A stretch of 64,000 nt of DNA from Alloalcanivorax mobilis (GCF_002864685.1 NZ_NMQZ01000030.1:1-64000), one strand, 5' to 3'; positions 1-8,682 are shown, counted from the first letter of the stretch. Made by a program: numbers and translations. The notes: generated by a model from the sequence alone, not told the origin.

Positions 1-133
1 GCGAGGACCAGCCTGGCAGAACCCTTTCACGGTCGAGGACCGCTCCCACCTCAGCGCCGCGCCAAGCGCGCAAGCGCGCGCCCCCCGTTTCATGCTAGCC
101 TCAAACGCCGAGCGCGCAATCGGACACGACGCC

Positions 134-880
134 ATGCAAACCATCGCCTTTTACAACCTGAAAGGAGGGGTGGGCAAAACCGCCACGGCCGTCAATATGG
201 CCTGGCACGCGGCCCGCTGGAAATATCGCACCCTGCTGTGGGATCTGGACCCACAGGGCGCGGCAAGCTTTTACCTGGGCGCCGACGACAGCCCCGGCTA
301 CAAAGCCGGCAGTCTGCTCAAGGGGCGCCAAACCCTGGCCAGCCTCAAGCAACAGACGCGCTGGCCCAACCTGGAAGTGATCCCCGCCGATCTGAGCATG
401 CGCAATGCGGACATCAAACTGGCCGAGGACGGCGGCGGCAAAGCGCGGCTTAAGGAGCTGGTGGCGCCGTTCGGCGAGAGCTACCCGCTGGTGATGCTGG
501 ATTGCCCGCCCACGCTCAGCCCGGTGGCGGAAAGCATTTTCGCCGCCGCCGACTGGCTGATCGTGCCGGTGATCCCCACCCACCTTTCCCTGCGCGCCTT
601 CGAGCAAGTGCTGGAATGGCTCGACGGCAAGAAATTCAAGCACCTCAAGGTGGTGCCCTTCTTCAATATGGTGGACCGCCGCCGGGACCTGCACGTGGAA
701 ATGCTGGTCAAGCGCCCAGCGGCCATGAAAAACGGCCTGAAAACCTGGATTCCCTACTCCACCCACGTCGAACAAATGGGCGACCACCGCGCCCCGGTCG
801 GCGAGTTCGCCCCCTACACCCCCGCCGCCCAGGCCTACCGGGCGATGTGGTTTGAGTTGGCGGAGCGGTTGAAGCTTTGA
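134..880 (+). CDS. ParA/Soj-family ATPase, solo
   Basis: This is a 248-residue deviant-Walker P-loop ATPase of the ParA/MinD superfamily. The signature KGGVGKT is at residues 10-16, the LDPQG loop near residue 40 and a Walker B strand LVMLDCPP near residue 117. Family members use ATP-dependent DNA binding to position chromosomes, plasmids or large complexes. No parB, parS-like cluster or chemotaxis gene is nearby, so the cargo is unknown. I start at the ATG 14 codons into the open frame because the conserved fold begins there (MQTIAFYNLKGG). An ATG at 92 is possible, but its extra residues look non-conserved. A heptamer array begins 15 nt after the stop. Confidence 0.85.
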   Translation: MQTIAFYNLKGGVGKTATAVNMAWHAARWKYRTLLWDLDPQGAASFYLGADDSPGYKAGSLLKGRQTLASLKQQTRWPNLEVIPADLSMRNADIKLAEDGGGKARLKELVAPFGESYPLVMLDCPPTLSPVAESIFAAADWLIVPVIPTHLSLRAFEQVLEWLDGKKFKHLKVVPFFNMVDRRRDLHVEMLVKRPAAMKNGLKTWIPYSTHVEQMGDHRAPVGEFAPYTPAAQAYRAMWFELAERLKL

Positions 881-895
881 TAGAACAAAAGGCGA

Positions 896-1098
896 GTTGA
901 AAGTTAAAGGTTAAAAGTTAAAACGCGGGTGGGGCCAAGCGAGCCGGCCAGGCCGTGCCCGCGTTCTATGGGCTACAAGCTGCAAGCCTTAAACCAGGCC
1001 GGCCGCAGGCCGCGGCAGGGTCCCTCCGCCACGACCTTTCAACTTTTCACTTTTAACTTTGAACTGACCCTTTCCTGGCTTATAGCTTGCAGCTTGCC
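896..1098. repeat. Heptamer-array element, TTAAAAG type with nested GCTTGCA arms
   Basis: The left arm at 896-924 is made of GTTGAAAG and TTAAAAG words. The inverse right arm at 1035-1064 is made of CTTTTAA and CTTTCAAC words. A second nested pair, ACAAGCTGCAAGCC (974-987) and GCTTGCAGCTTGCC (1085-1098), is also built on a 7-nt period. The core between the arms closely resembles that of the element at 43282-43514. It fills the gap between two convergent genes and ends 4 nt from the stop of the acyl-CoA dehydrogenase. It may act as a bidirectional 3' end structure, which is an inference. Confidence 0.85.
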
Positions 1099-1102
1099 GC
1101 CC

Positions 1103-2782
1103 TCAAACCTCCAGCGGATTCGCCCGCCGTACCAACCCATCCACATCCACGCCGCGCGGCAGGCTGCCGTAGTTGCGGGCGTGGCCGCTGTCCAGGCGGG
1201 CGGTGATGAAGGCGTCGCTGACGGCGCTGTTGCCGGCTTTCACCAGTTGCGCGGCCTGCATGGTGAGCGCCATGCGATCCACCAGATCGCGGGCCCGGTA
1301 GGGCATGGCGTCGGAGTCCGCCAGTTCCTTTTTGAGCGCATTGATGGCTTTGTCGAGCACCGCGTTGCCGCCCTGGGCGCCGGCCAGCTCGGCGAACCAG
1401 GCGTCCAGCACTTTCGGGCTCTTGCCCATGGCGCGCAGCAGATCCAGCGCCTGGACATTGCCGGAGCCTTCCCAGATGGCGTTGATCGGCGCATCCCGGT
1501 ACAGCCGCGCGAGGATAAAGTTTTCGGTGACGCCGTTGCCGCCCAGGCACTCCATGCTTTCGTAGGCGTGGTGCGGGGTGCGTTTGCAGATCCAGTATTT
1601 GCCGACGGCGGCGCCCAGGCGCGCGAACAGTTTTTCGTGTTCGTCGTCCTGATGGTCCAGGGCCCGGGCCATGCGCCAGGTCATCGCCACCGAGCCTTCC
1701 ACTTCCAGTTGCAGGTCGGCGATCACGTTGCGCATCAGCGGCTGGTCCAGCAGGGTTTCGCCGAAGGCGGCGCGGTGCGCCACGTGGTGCACCGCCTGGG
1801 CCATCACCTGGCGCTGCCCGGACGACGAGCCGATCATGCAATCAAAGCGGGTCATCGCCACCATCTCGATGATCGCAGGCACGCCACGACCCTCTTCGCC
1901 CACCATCCAGCCGTGGGCGCCGCGCAGCTCCACCTCGGAAGAGGCGTTGGAGACATTGCCCACCTTGTTCTTCAGGCGTTGCACCTGCAGCGGGTTCTTG
2001 CTGCCGTCCTCGCGCCAGCGCGGCACCAGGAAGCAGCTCAGGCCGCCGGGAGTCTGCGCCAGCATCAGGAAGGCATCGCACATGGGCGCCGACATGAACC
2101 ACTTGTGACCGACCAGCTCATAGAGCTCACCGGGGCCCTCGGCGCCCACCGGGTAGGCGCGCGTGGTGTTGGCGCGCACATCCGAGCCGCCCTGCTTTTC
2201 GGTCATGCCCATGCCGATGGTCAGAGCCGGCTTGTCGTTATGGCTGACGTTGCGCGAATCGTAATCGCGGGCGGTGACCTTGGGCAGCCAGCGCTCGGCG
2301 ATGGCCGGGGTCAGTTTGAGGCTGGGCACGGCGGCGAAGGTCATGGTGATCGGGCAGCAGTGGCCGCCCTCCACCTGGGAGTGCAAAAAGTACTTGGCGG
2401 CCCGCGCCACCTGAGCGCCCGGGCCCGGGTCGGTCCAGGGCGAGGAGTGCAGCCCCTCGCGCAGGGCCATGTCCATCAGGTGGTGGTAGGCCGGGTGGTA
2501 GTTGACCCGATCCACACGGTGCCCATAGCGATCGTGGGATTCGAACTCGGGCTTATTGGCGTTGGCCTGGAAGCCCCACTCGATCACCTCCGGGCGGGTG
2601 GTTTCACGGCCATAACGGCTCAGCTCGTCGAGCGCCCAATCACCGCCTTCGCGGACCACCGCTTCCTTGAGCGCGGTGTCGCCGGTGAAGGCGTCGTAAT
2701 TTTCCAGCGGCGTGGCCTGGTTGAACACCTCGTGGGTGCTGGCCAGGGGCTCCAGATTCAGGTCGTCGTGCTTGGCGTTCAT
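1103..2782 (-). CDS. Acyl-CoA dehydrogenase, AidB type
   Basis: This 559-residue flavoprotein belongs to the AidB-like branch of acyl-CoA dehydrogenases; E. coli AidB has 541 residues. Visible family features are an N-terminal segment with DRYGHRVDRVNYHPAYH, the flavin-binding MTEKQGGSDVRAN motif, and a C-terminal LGGNGV with WEGSGNVQALDLLRA. AidB binds DNA and is induced by alkylation in E. coli, but many homologues sit in lipid-metabolism contexts. Here the gene overlaps the upstream DUF4442 gene by 4 nt and forms a three-gene operon with that gene and a TetR regulator, which favours a metabolic role. The substrate is unknown. Confidence 0.85.
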   Translation of the reverse strand: MNAKHDDLNLEPLASTHEVFNQATPLENYDAFTGDTALKEAVVREGGDWALDELSRYGRETTRPEVIEWGFQANANKPEFESHDRYGHRVDRVNYHPAYHHLMDMALREGLHSSPWTDPGPGAQVARAAKYFLHSQVEGGHCCPITMTFAAVPSLKLTPAIAERWLPKVTARDYDSRNVSHNDKPALTIGMGMTEKQGGSDVRANTTRAYPVGAEGPGELYELVGHKWFMSAPMCDAFLMLAQTPGGLSCFLVPRWREDGSKNPLQVQRLKNKVGNVSNASSEVELRGAHGWMVGEEGRGVPAIIEMVAMTRFDCMIGSSSGQRQVMAQAVHHVAHRAAFGETLLDQPLMRNVIADLQLEVEGSVAMTWRMARALDHQDDEHEKLFARLGAAVGKYWICKRTPHHAYESMECLGGNGVTENFILARLYRDAPINAIWEGSGNVQALDLLRAMGKSPKVLDAWFAELAGAQGGNAVLDKAINALKKELADSDAMPYRARDLVDRMALTMQAAQLVKAGNSAVSDAFITARLDSGHARNYGSLPRGVDVDGLVRRANPLEV

Positions 2783-3288
2783 GGTGCGCTCCTCCCCGAA
2801 GCGGGTGTGTGGTGGTCGCGTTTCTTACGGACGTACAGGGTTTTGCTCACCTCGGCCACGGTGTTACCGGCGCCATCACGCACCGTCACCGGCCAGGTGG
2901 GCAGGTACTTGTCGCCGCCAGCGGTGGCGGCTCTCACCTCGTTGAGCATCGCGTCGGTGAGTTCGAATTCGGCGAACACCCGGCCCTTGCCGGGGCTCAC
3001 GAAATCAATGCGGGCGCTCTGGTCCCAGACGATGTAATCGCCGCCCAGGTTGTTGATCAGCATCAGCATATAAAAGGGGTCGGTCATGCTGTACAGGCTG
3101 CCGCCGAAGTGGGTGCCCACATAGTTGCGGTTGTACCAGTGCATGCCCATGGAGACCCGCACGTAGCGGAAATCCTTGCTGAGCGTGTCGACGCGCACGC
3201 CGGCGCCCAGGAAAGGGCCGTACAACAACAGACCACGGCGCAGACCGGCGGCGCCGGAAAACAGTTTCCTCAGTGGATTGCCCATCAC
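2779..3288 (-). CDS. DUF4442 hotdog-fold protein, putative thioesterase
   Basis: This 169-residue protein has the DUF4442 pattern: a hydrophobic N-terminus, a central NRNYVGTHFGGSLYSMTDPFYMLM segment resembling the long helix of the hotdog fold, and a strand-rich second half. Relatives are grouped with PaaI-like acyl-CoA thioesterases. It sits between a TetR gene and an AidB-type dehydrogenase with 4-nt overlaps on both sides, so the three are almost certainly cotranscribed and translationally coupled. The inferred job is releasing or editing acyl-CoA intermediates of the dehydrogenase. Starts at Met1 and Met2 are equally possible. Confidence 0.75.
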   Translation of the reverse strand: MMGNPLRKLFSGAAGLRRGLLLYGPFLGAGVRVDTLSKDFRYVRVSMGMHWYNRNYVGTHFGGSLYSMTDPFYMLMLINNLGGDYIVWDQSARIDFVSPGKGRVFAEFELTDAMLNEVRAATAGGDKYLPTWPVTVRDGAGNTVAEVSKTLYVRKKRDHHTPASGRSAP

Positions 3289-3902
3289 AGCGTCTCCTTG
3301 AGCGTCGCCGGCGCGCCCACCGCGCGCAGGCCAAAAGCCACCAGATGATCGGCCAGCCGGGCATCCGCCAGCGGTGCCGCCAGCGGCCCCACCAGCGCCT
3401 CGGCCACCGCGCCCACCAGGGCGGCGGCGCCCAGAGCGGTGGACTGGGGCGGCAGCTCGCCCGCCGCCACGCCCTGTTCCAGCACCCGCTTATACAGATC
3501 CCCGTAAGCGGCGCGATAACGCAGCCGCTCGGCGTCCACTTCCGGCTCCACCGGCTCGGCGATCAGCGCCCAGGCCAGCCGCGGTGCCGCCAGCGCGCGC
3601 CGGGCGAACAGCCGCAGCGCCGCTTCCAGCCGCGCGGCGCTGCCGCCGGGGCCGCTCAGGGCATCGGCCACCGCCGCCACCTCACGTTCGGTGGCCCGCT
3701 GAAACACCGCCGCCGCCAGCGTCGCTTTGTTGTCGAAGTATCGGTACAGCGTGCCCACGCCCACTCCAGCGCGCGCCGCCACCGCCTGCATGGTCATGGC
3801 GGCGAAGCCACCTTCACGCACCAGGATTTCGGCGGTGGCCAGCAGGCTTTCACGCTGGGCGGCCTTGCGGGCTTTGATCTGCGCGGTTTCCCGGTATGCC
3901 AT
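3285..3902 (-). CDS. TetR/AcrR-family transcriptional regulator
   Basis: This 205-residue regulator has a TetR helix-turn-helix at about residues 15-65, with RAGVGVGTLYRYFDNKATL as the recognition region. The alpha-helical C-terminal half is typical of ligand-binding domains. It heads the operon with the DUF4442 protein and the AidB-type dehydrogenase. A 26-nt palindrome lies directly upstream of its start, so autorepression is likely. The effector may be an acyl-CoA or a related lipid, by analogy with TetR regulators that sit beside fatty-acid genes. Confidence 0.88.
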   Translation of the reverse strand: MAYRETAQIKARKAAQRESLLATAEILVREGGFAAMTMQAVAARAGVGVGTLYRYFDNKATLAAAVFQRATEREVAAVADALSGPGGSAARLEAALRLFARRALAAPRLAWALIAEPVEPEVDAERLRYRAAYGDLYKRVLEQGVAAGELPPQSTALGAAALVGAVAEALVGPLAAPLADARLADHLVAFGLRAVGAPATLKETL

Positions 3903-3914
3903 GGTATGAACTCT

Positions 3915-3940
3915 GGTTCCATTCTTTAAAGAATTGAACC
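3915..3940. promoter_or_regulatory. Probable TetR operator
   Basis: A near-perfect palindrome, GGTTCCATTCTT followed by TA and AAGAATTGAACC, has one mismatched pair. It lies 13 nt upstream of the TetR start codon. A GGTTCC half-site repeats just beside it at 3943-3948. The position suits autorepression of the three-gene operon. Confidence 0.65.
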
Positions 3941-4021
3941 ATGGTTCCGATCTTCAGGCAACCGCCGCCGCGCCCGTCCGGCGTCGGGAGCGGACGAGCC
4001 GGCGTAACCGGCAACCGGCGT

Positions 4022-4732
4022 TCAGCCAGGCAGGGAGGTCGGCGATCCGGGTGGGTTGTCGGCGGCCAGCACCAGGGCGGCCATCGCCTCGCCGCCGGCA
4101 TTGATGTGCGCGCGCATGGCGTCACCGGCGGCGGCCCCGTCGCCATCACAAATCGCACGCACGATCGCCGCGTGTTCATCGGCGGACACCGCCAGCCGGC
4201 CCGGTCGGTCAAAACCTCGCGCGCGATAGGCCGCCAGTTTGCGCCGTATGCGCCGCACCTGTTCCACCAGCACCGGATTGCCGCTGGCATCGTAGATCAG
4301 TTCGTGCAGTTCCGCATTGGCGGTTCGATAGCCCTTCGAGTCGTTGGCATCCGCCAGCCGGCCGGTCTTGCGGCACGCTTTTTTCATCGCTTCGCACTGC
4401 TCGACACTGGCACGCTGGGCGGCCAGCCGGGCCAGCGCCGCTTCCAATTCGCAGAGCGCCTCCAGGGTGGACACCAGCTCGGCGGCGCCGGCTTTATGAA
4501 CGAAAATTCCGGCGCGCGGCACAATCCTCACCAGCCCCTGCCCGGCCAGCAGCAACAAGGCTTCGCGCACCGGCGTGCGCGACGCGTCGAAGGCCTGGGC
4601 CAGGGCCTTTTCATCGATGGCGCTGCCCGGCGGCCGGGCACCGGAAACAATTTCCCCTTCCACGGCGCGGCGGATGCGCTCTTGCAGGCTGGCGGCGCCC
4701 GGGCCGGGCTGGCGTGACAGAATCGAATCCAT
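4022..4732 (-). CDS. GntR-family regulator with FCD domain
   Basis: This 236-residue regulator has an N-terminal winged helix with the GntR signature FDASRTPVREALLLLAGQGL at about residues 47-66. An all-helical FCD effector domain fills residues 85-225, including the histidine and asparagine positions that usually bind a metal and a carboxylate ligand. It is divergent from a quinone oxidoreductase and begins the catabolic block that ends with a carboxylesterase. The 12-nt motif GATATATCAATT occurs upstream of this gene and again upstream of the carboxylesterase, so it probably controls both ends of the block. Confidence 0.88.
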   Translation of the reverse strand: MDSILSRQPGPGAASLQERIRRAVEGEIVSGARPPGSAIDEKALAQAFDASRTPVREALLLLAGQGLVRIVPRAGIFVHKAGAAELVSTLEALCELEAALARLAAQRASVEQCEAMKKACRKTGRLADANDSKGYRTANAELHELIYDASGNPVLVEQVRRIRRKLAAYRARGFDRPGRLAVSADEHAAIVRAICDGDGAAAGDAMRAHINAGGEAMAALVLAADNPPGSPTSLPG

Positions 4733-4755
4733 AATTTAGTATATTAAATCGCTTT

Positions 4756-4771
4756 TCTGATATATCAATTG
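4756..4771. promoter_or_regulatory. Putative FCD-regulator operator, copy 1
   Basis: The sequence TCTGATATATCAATTG contains the palindrome TGATATATCA. Twelve bases (GATATATCAATT) recur exactly at 10275-10286 in front of the carboxylesterase. It lies in the divergent promoter region of the GntR regulator and the quinone oxidoreductase, in a locally AT-rich stretch. The link to the regulator is inferred. Confidence 0.55.
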
Positions 4772-4870
4772 TCGGGATCGTTCCTGAAAGCTTCTCCGTG
4801 CCACCCTGGAAAAGCAATCAAAAAACAACCATGCCGCCGGCTTAACGCCGCCTTCAAGAGGTGACCCCGC

Positions 4871-5860
4871 GTGTCCACCCTGCACCGTACCCTGATCCGT
4901 TTCGACCAGCATGGCGATCCTTCCGTGCTGAGCCTTCACCACGATGAGCTGGCCGCCCCCGGCGCCGGCGAGTTGCGCATCGTGCAGCACGCCATCGGCC
5001 TGAATTACGCCGACGTCTATCAGCGCCAGGGCGCCGCCGGGCCTCATCAGGACACCGCGTTTCCGGTGATTCCCGGCTCCCAGGGGGCTGGCCTGGTGGA
5101 AGCGGTGGGCGCCGGCGTGACCGACTTTAAAGTCGGCCAGGCGGTCACCTATTTGTATCCCGGCGCCTACGCCAGCGCCCGTCTGGTGCCGGCGCAGCGG
5201 GCCCTGCCGATTCCCGAAGGGCTGACCATGGAAACCGCCGCCGCTCTGTTGCTGCGCGGCATGACCGCGGAATACCTGCTGCATCGTTTGTACCCGGTGC
5301 AGCCCGGTGATCGGCTGCTGGTGCACGCCGCCGCCGGCGGCATGGGCCAGTTACTGGCGGCCTGGGGGCGGGCGCTGGGTGCCGAGGTGATCGGCACCGT
5401 CGGTTCGCCGGAGAAAGCGGAGATCGCCCGCCAGTGCGGCTGCCACCATGTGATCGACTACCGCCGCGAGGATTTCGTCGCCCGGGTCCAGCAGATCACC
5501 GCCGGCGAAGGAGTGCATGTAGTCTACGACGCGGTCGGCAAGGACGTTTTCGTGCCCTCGCTGGATTGCCTGCGCCCGCGCGGCATGGCGATCAATTACG
5601 GCACCGCCTCCGGCGACGTCCAGGGCTTTGATCTGCAACGCCTGCACGCGCGCTCGTTGACCGTGTGCCGACCGACGCTGCGCACCTTTGTCGATACGCC
5701 GGAAGCACTGCGGCGCTCGGCGGAAATGTTCGCCGCCGCGGTGCGACGCGGCGATGTGCCGGCGCGCATCGCCCGGCGTTATCCGCTGGCCCAGGCACGC
5801 CAGGCCCACGAAGATCTGGAAAGCCGCCGCACCACCGGCGCCGCGGTGCTGCTGCCCTGA
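4871..5860 (+). CDS. NADPH:quinone oxidoreductase, zinc-independent MDR family
   Basis: This 329-residue protein is a medium-chain dehydrogenase/reductase of the QorA/zeta-crystallin type. It has an N-terminal GroES-like domain with GLNYADVYQRQG near residue 45. The Rossmann domain has the nucleotide loop HAAAGGMGQLLAAW near residue 150. It lacks the zinc-binding cysteine set. Such enzymes reduce quinones or 2-enoyl compounds with NADPH. The start is a GTG behind AGAGGTGA. It is divergent from the FCD regulator and probably responds to it. It could supply enoyl or quinone reduction to the adjacent CoA pathway; that role is an inference. Confidence 0.88.
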   Translation: MSTLHRTLIRFDQHGDPSVLSLHHDELAAPGAGELRIVQHAIGLNYADVYQRQGAAGPHQDTAFPVIPGSQGAGLVEAVGAGVTDFKVGQAVTYLYPGAYASARLVPAQRALPIPEGLTMETAAALLLRGMTAEYLLHRLYPVQPGDRLLVHAAAGGMGQLLAAWGRALGAEVIGTVGSPEKAEIARQCGCHHVIDYRREDFVARVQQITAGEGVHVVYDAVGKDVFVPSLDCLRPRGMAINYGTASGDVQGFDLQRLHARSLTVCRPTLRTFVDTPEALRRSAEMFAAAVRRGDVPARIARRYPLAQARQAHEDLESRRTTGAAVLLP

Positions 5861-5891
5861 GCGCGGACACCGCTGGGGGCGATCTGAAAAT

Positions 5892-6638
5892 TTAACGCCC
5901 GCTAAAGCGCGGGGGGCGTTTTTCCAACCACGCCGCCTGTCCCTCGCGCAGATCCTCGGACTGAAACGCGCGTTGCACATCCTGTTGCAGCGCCTGTGCA
6001 TCCAGCGTGCCCCGGGCGATGTGGTTGAGGTGATTTTTCATTCCCAACAGCGCCATCGGCGCCTGCCCGGCCAGGGTATCGCACAGTTGATCCGCGCGGC
6101 TTTCCAGGGCGTCACCGGCACACAGCTCGGTCAAAAAACCGATGCGCAGCAGCGCCTCCGCGCCCAGCCGGTCGGCGGTCAGGAACAGGCGCTTGGCGTT
6201 ATCCAGACCCAGCCGGGTCACGTAGCGCTCCAGGCCGCCGCGATAAAAGTGCAGCCCCAACCGCACCGCCGGCATGAACATATCGGTGGCCTGCCCTCCC
6301 AACCGGAAATCACAGGCCAAGGCCAGGTCAGTGGCACCGCCGTAAACGCCGCCCTGCAACACCGCCACGGTCACCGGCCGCGCCTGCTCCAGGGCATTGG
6401 CGACCTGCTCGAAATCGACCCGGCGCGCGCCACCGATGGCGCCAATGTTGTAGCCGCTGCAAAAGTACTTGCCGGTCGCCCGCAAGCACAGCACCAGTAT
6501 GGTCGGATCAGCGTTGACGGTATCCAGATGCGCCAGCAGGGTTTCCAGATCCTCGGGTTCCAGCCGGTTGGCCTGCTCCGGGCGGCGCAGGGTGATCGTC
6601 GCGACCGCGCTCTCCACACTCAACTCCGGTGTGCTCAT
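5892..6638 (-). CDS. Enoyl-CoA hydratase/isomerase (crotonase) family protein, atypical active site
   Basis: This 248-residue crotonase-fold protein is the last gene of the four-gene minus-strand operon. The oxyanion-hole region (CSGYNIGAIGG and QGGVYGGATDLA) is recognisable. The first catalytic glutamate of classical hydratases (GGGxE) is an aspartate here, and the second (FGxPE) is an alanine, so simple hydration is doubtful. The ATG at 6638 follows AAGGGGAATG and starts 1 nt after the upstream gene's stop, so the two are coupled. It ends in a PPRFSGR tail like its neighbour's TPRFKGE tail, suggesting the two are paralogues. Confidence 0.82.
   Translation of the reverse strand: MSTPELSVESAVATITLRRPEQANRLEPEDLETLLAHLDTVNADPTILVLCLRATGKYFCSGYNIGAIGGARRVDFEQVANALEQARPVTVAVLQGGVYGGATDLALACDFRLGGQATDMFMPAVRLGLHFYRGGLERYVTRLGLDNAKRLFLTADRLGAEALLRIGFLTELCAGDALESRADQLCDTLAGQAPMALLGMKNHLNHIARGTLDAQALQQDVQRAFQSEDLREGQAAWLEKRPPRFSGR
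5894..5923 (+). terminator. Possible terminator of the quinone oxidoreductase gene
   Basis: AACGCCC and GGGCGTT form a 7-bp stem with a GC-rich loop, followed by TTT. It lies 33 nt past the quinone oxidoreductase stop and overlaps the last codons of the convergent crotonase gene. The U-tract is short, so the call is tentative. Confidence 0.45.
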
Positions 6639-6639
6639 C

Positions 6640-7449
6640 TCATTCCCCTTTGAATCGCGGCGTGCGTTTTTCCATAAAGGCGCGCCGGCCTTCGCGATAG
6701 TCGTTGCTGTCAAAACAGCGGTCCACCAGCGTGGCGATATCGGCGGCGCCGGCCTGGTCGGTGTAACGTTCAAACATTTTCAACGCGGCCTTGGCGGTGG
6801 CCACCGTCAGCGGCGCATTCTCGGCAACGCCTTCCACATACTCACGGGTGGTGGCCTCGATCGCGGTGGGCTCAACAATGCGATTGATCAAACCGATGCG
6901 CAGCGCCTCTTCGGCGTCCAACTGACGGGCGCTGAACAGCATGTCCTTGGCGCAGGACGGGCCGACCAGGCGCGCCAGCGCGGCCACGCCCGGATAATCA
7001 TAGCCCAGCCCGAGGCGGGCGGCGGGAATGCCGAAGCGGGCGTCCGGGGTGGCGAAACGCAGATCCGCGGTGAGCGCGATGGCCAGCCCGCCGCCGATAC
7101 AATAACCACGAATCATCGCCACCAGCGGCTTGTCCAGCGCCGCCAGCGCTTTGTGGCCCCGAGCAGCGATCTCGCCATAGCGTCTTTTCTGGTCGGCGTT
7201 GGCGCGCTGCTGTTCGAACTCGGAAATATCCGCGCCGGCCGCGAACGATTGCTCGCCGGCCCCCTGGATCACCACCGCGCGTACCGTCGAGTCGTTCTGA
7301 AACACGGCGCAGGCGTCCGCCAGCCCCTGCCACATTTCCAGCGATACGGCGTTACGTCTGGCCGGCTGATTGATGGTCAGCCAGCCGACGCCCTGGTCGA
7401 TGCCGGCGATCATTTTTTCCGTGCCCAGAGGCACCGCTGTCATGGTCAT
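6640..7449 (-). CDS. Enoyl-CoA hydratase/isomerase (crotonase) family protein
   Basis: This is a 269-residue crotonase. The A-x-A-D-I oxyanion motif appears as FAAGADISEF near residue 70, and the second oxyanion strand is RGYCIGGGLAIAL near residue 115. Both catalytic glutamate positions of rat mitochondrial hydratase are alanine here (GGGLA and FGIPA). The protein may therefore be an isomerase, hydrolase or thioesterase variant rather than a hydratase. It lies between a CoA-transferase gene, overlapping by 4 nt, and a second crotonase, in an apparent operon under the FCD regulator. A second ATG at 7443 is possible. Confidence 0.85.
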   Translation of the reverse strand: MTMTAVPLGTEKMIAGIDQGVGWLTINQPARRNAVSLEMWQGLADACAVFQNDSTVRAVVIQGAGEQSFAAGADISEFEQQRANADQKRRYGEIAARGHKALAALDKPLVAMIRGYCIGGGLAIALTADLRFATPDARFGIPAARLGLGYDYPGVAALARLVGPSCAKDMLFSARQLDAEEALRIGLINRIVEPTAIEATTREYVEGVAENAPLTVATAKAALKMFERYTDQAGAADIATLVDRCFDSNDYREGRRAFMEKRTPRFKGE

Positions 7450-8645
7450 ACCACCACCTCTTGATTGATCAATTCCCGTACCGTTGATTCGTCGTAGCCC
7501 AGTTCACGCAACAAGTCGGCACTGTGCTCACCGGGATCGGGGCCGGCGTGATGAAACCGGGCCGGATGGGGAAACGCGGACAGGTTAATCGGCGAGCGCA
7601 ACAGATCCAGCTCGCCGAGCACCGGATGGTGCGCCGGCCGGGTCATGCGCAGGTGCCGGGTTTGTACATCCTCGAAGGCTTCACCGATATTGTAGATCGG
7701 CCCACAGGGCACGCCGACCTTGTTCAATCGCGCCACCAACTCGTCACAGGTAAACCCGGCCGTGAACGCATTGACCTGCGCATCAAGTTGATAGCGGTGG
7801 CTGATCCGCGAACCGACACTGGCGTAATCCGGGTTGGCAAGCAGCGCCTCGGCACCGAGCACGGCGCACAGGTTTTGCCACATGCGCTCGGTGCTGGCGG
7901 CCAGGTTCACCTGGCCGTCGCGGGCCTGAAAGGTGCCCATCGGCACCAGGGTCGGGTGGCTGTTGCCCTGGGCGCTGGCCACTTCGTTATCAACGGTGTA
8001 GCGGGCGGCCTGGAAATCCAGCTTGGCGAGCATGCCCTCCAGCAACGAGGTGTGTACCCACTGGCCCTCGCCGGTACGCTCCCGGTGCAGCAGCGCCAGC
8101 AGGATACCCTGGCCGAGGAACATGCCCGCCGTGGTGTCGGAAATGGCGATGCCGGCCCGCGTCGGGCCACCGCCGCGTTCGCCGGTCACCGACATCAGGC
8201 CGCTCATGCCCTGCATGATCTGATCCACCCCGGGGCGGTCGCTGTAAGGGCCGTCCTGCCCGAAGCCGGAAATACTGGCGAGAATAATGCCCGGGTGAAG
8301 TGCCTTGAGCTGGCCGTAATCGAGACCCAGCCGCTGCTTCACATCGGCGCGAAAATTCTCCACCACCACATCGCAGCGCGTCACCAGACGCGCCAGCAGT
8401 TCGCGGCCACGTTCCGATTTCAGATCCACACACAAGCTGCGCTTATTGCGATGCATATTCTGTTCATCCGAGCCGCGCCGGCGGCCGGTCACCGACCCCC
8501 GATCACGCGGCGGCGGCGGCTCGATACGAATCACGTTGGCGCCCCAATCCGCCAGCAACCGCACCGCCGTTGGGCCGGCCCGCGCAATAGTGAAATCCAG
8601 CACGGTGCAATGGGAAAGAGGCAGGGAGGATGACGGTTCGGACAT
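7446..8645 (-). CDS. CaiB/BaiF (family III) CoA-transferase
   Basis: This protein of about 399 residues belongs to the family III CoA-transferases, which move CoA between carboxylic acids through an aspartyl anhydride. The N-terminal LDFTIARAGPTAVRLLADWG and the segment RPGVDQIMQGMSGLM are family signatures. The expected catalytic aspartate is in GIAISDTTAGMFLG. It probably activates the substrate for the two crotonases encoded directly downstream. I use the ATG at 8645 because conserved sequence begins just after it; an ATG at 8675 is also open. Confidence 0.87.
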   Translation of the reverse strand: MSEPSSSLPLSHCTVLDFTIARAGPTAVRLLADWGANVIRIEPPPPRDRGSVTGRRRGSDEQNMHRNKRSLCVDLKSERGRELLARLVTRCDVVVENFRADVKQRLGLDYGQLKALHPGIILASISGFGQDGPYSDRPGVDQIMQGMSGLMSVTGERGGGPTRAGIAISDTTAGMFLGQGILLALLHRERTGEGQWVHTSLLEGMLAKLDFQAARYTVDNEVASAQGNSHPTLVPMGTFQARDGQVNLAASTERMWQNLCAVLGAEALLANPDYASVGSRISHRYQLDAQVNAFTAGFTCDELVARLNKVGVPCGPIYNIGEAFEDVQTRHLRMTRPAHHPVLGELDLLRSPINLSAFPHPARFHHAGPDPGEHSADLLRELGYDESTVRELINQEVVV

Positions 8646-8682
8646 GGTGGCACTCTCAACTCTCGGATCAGACATGAAGGGA

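Noticed and set aside
1-91. A gene or origin at the window start
   Set aside because: Only REP-like fragments (GGTCGAGGACCGCTCCCAC) are seen; no start codon or conserved motif is convincing.
134-880. Plasmid partition locus
   Set aside because: ParA stands alone with no parB or centromere-like repeats, and the flanking genes are chromosomal metabolism genes.
929-3037. A 702-codon plus-strand open frame
   Set aside because: It is antisense to the AidB-type gene and DUF4442; its residues (His, Gly, Ala, Arg runs) are typical of GC-rich shadow frames, and both minus-strand genes have clear family motifs.
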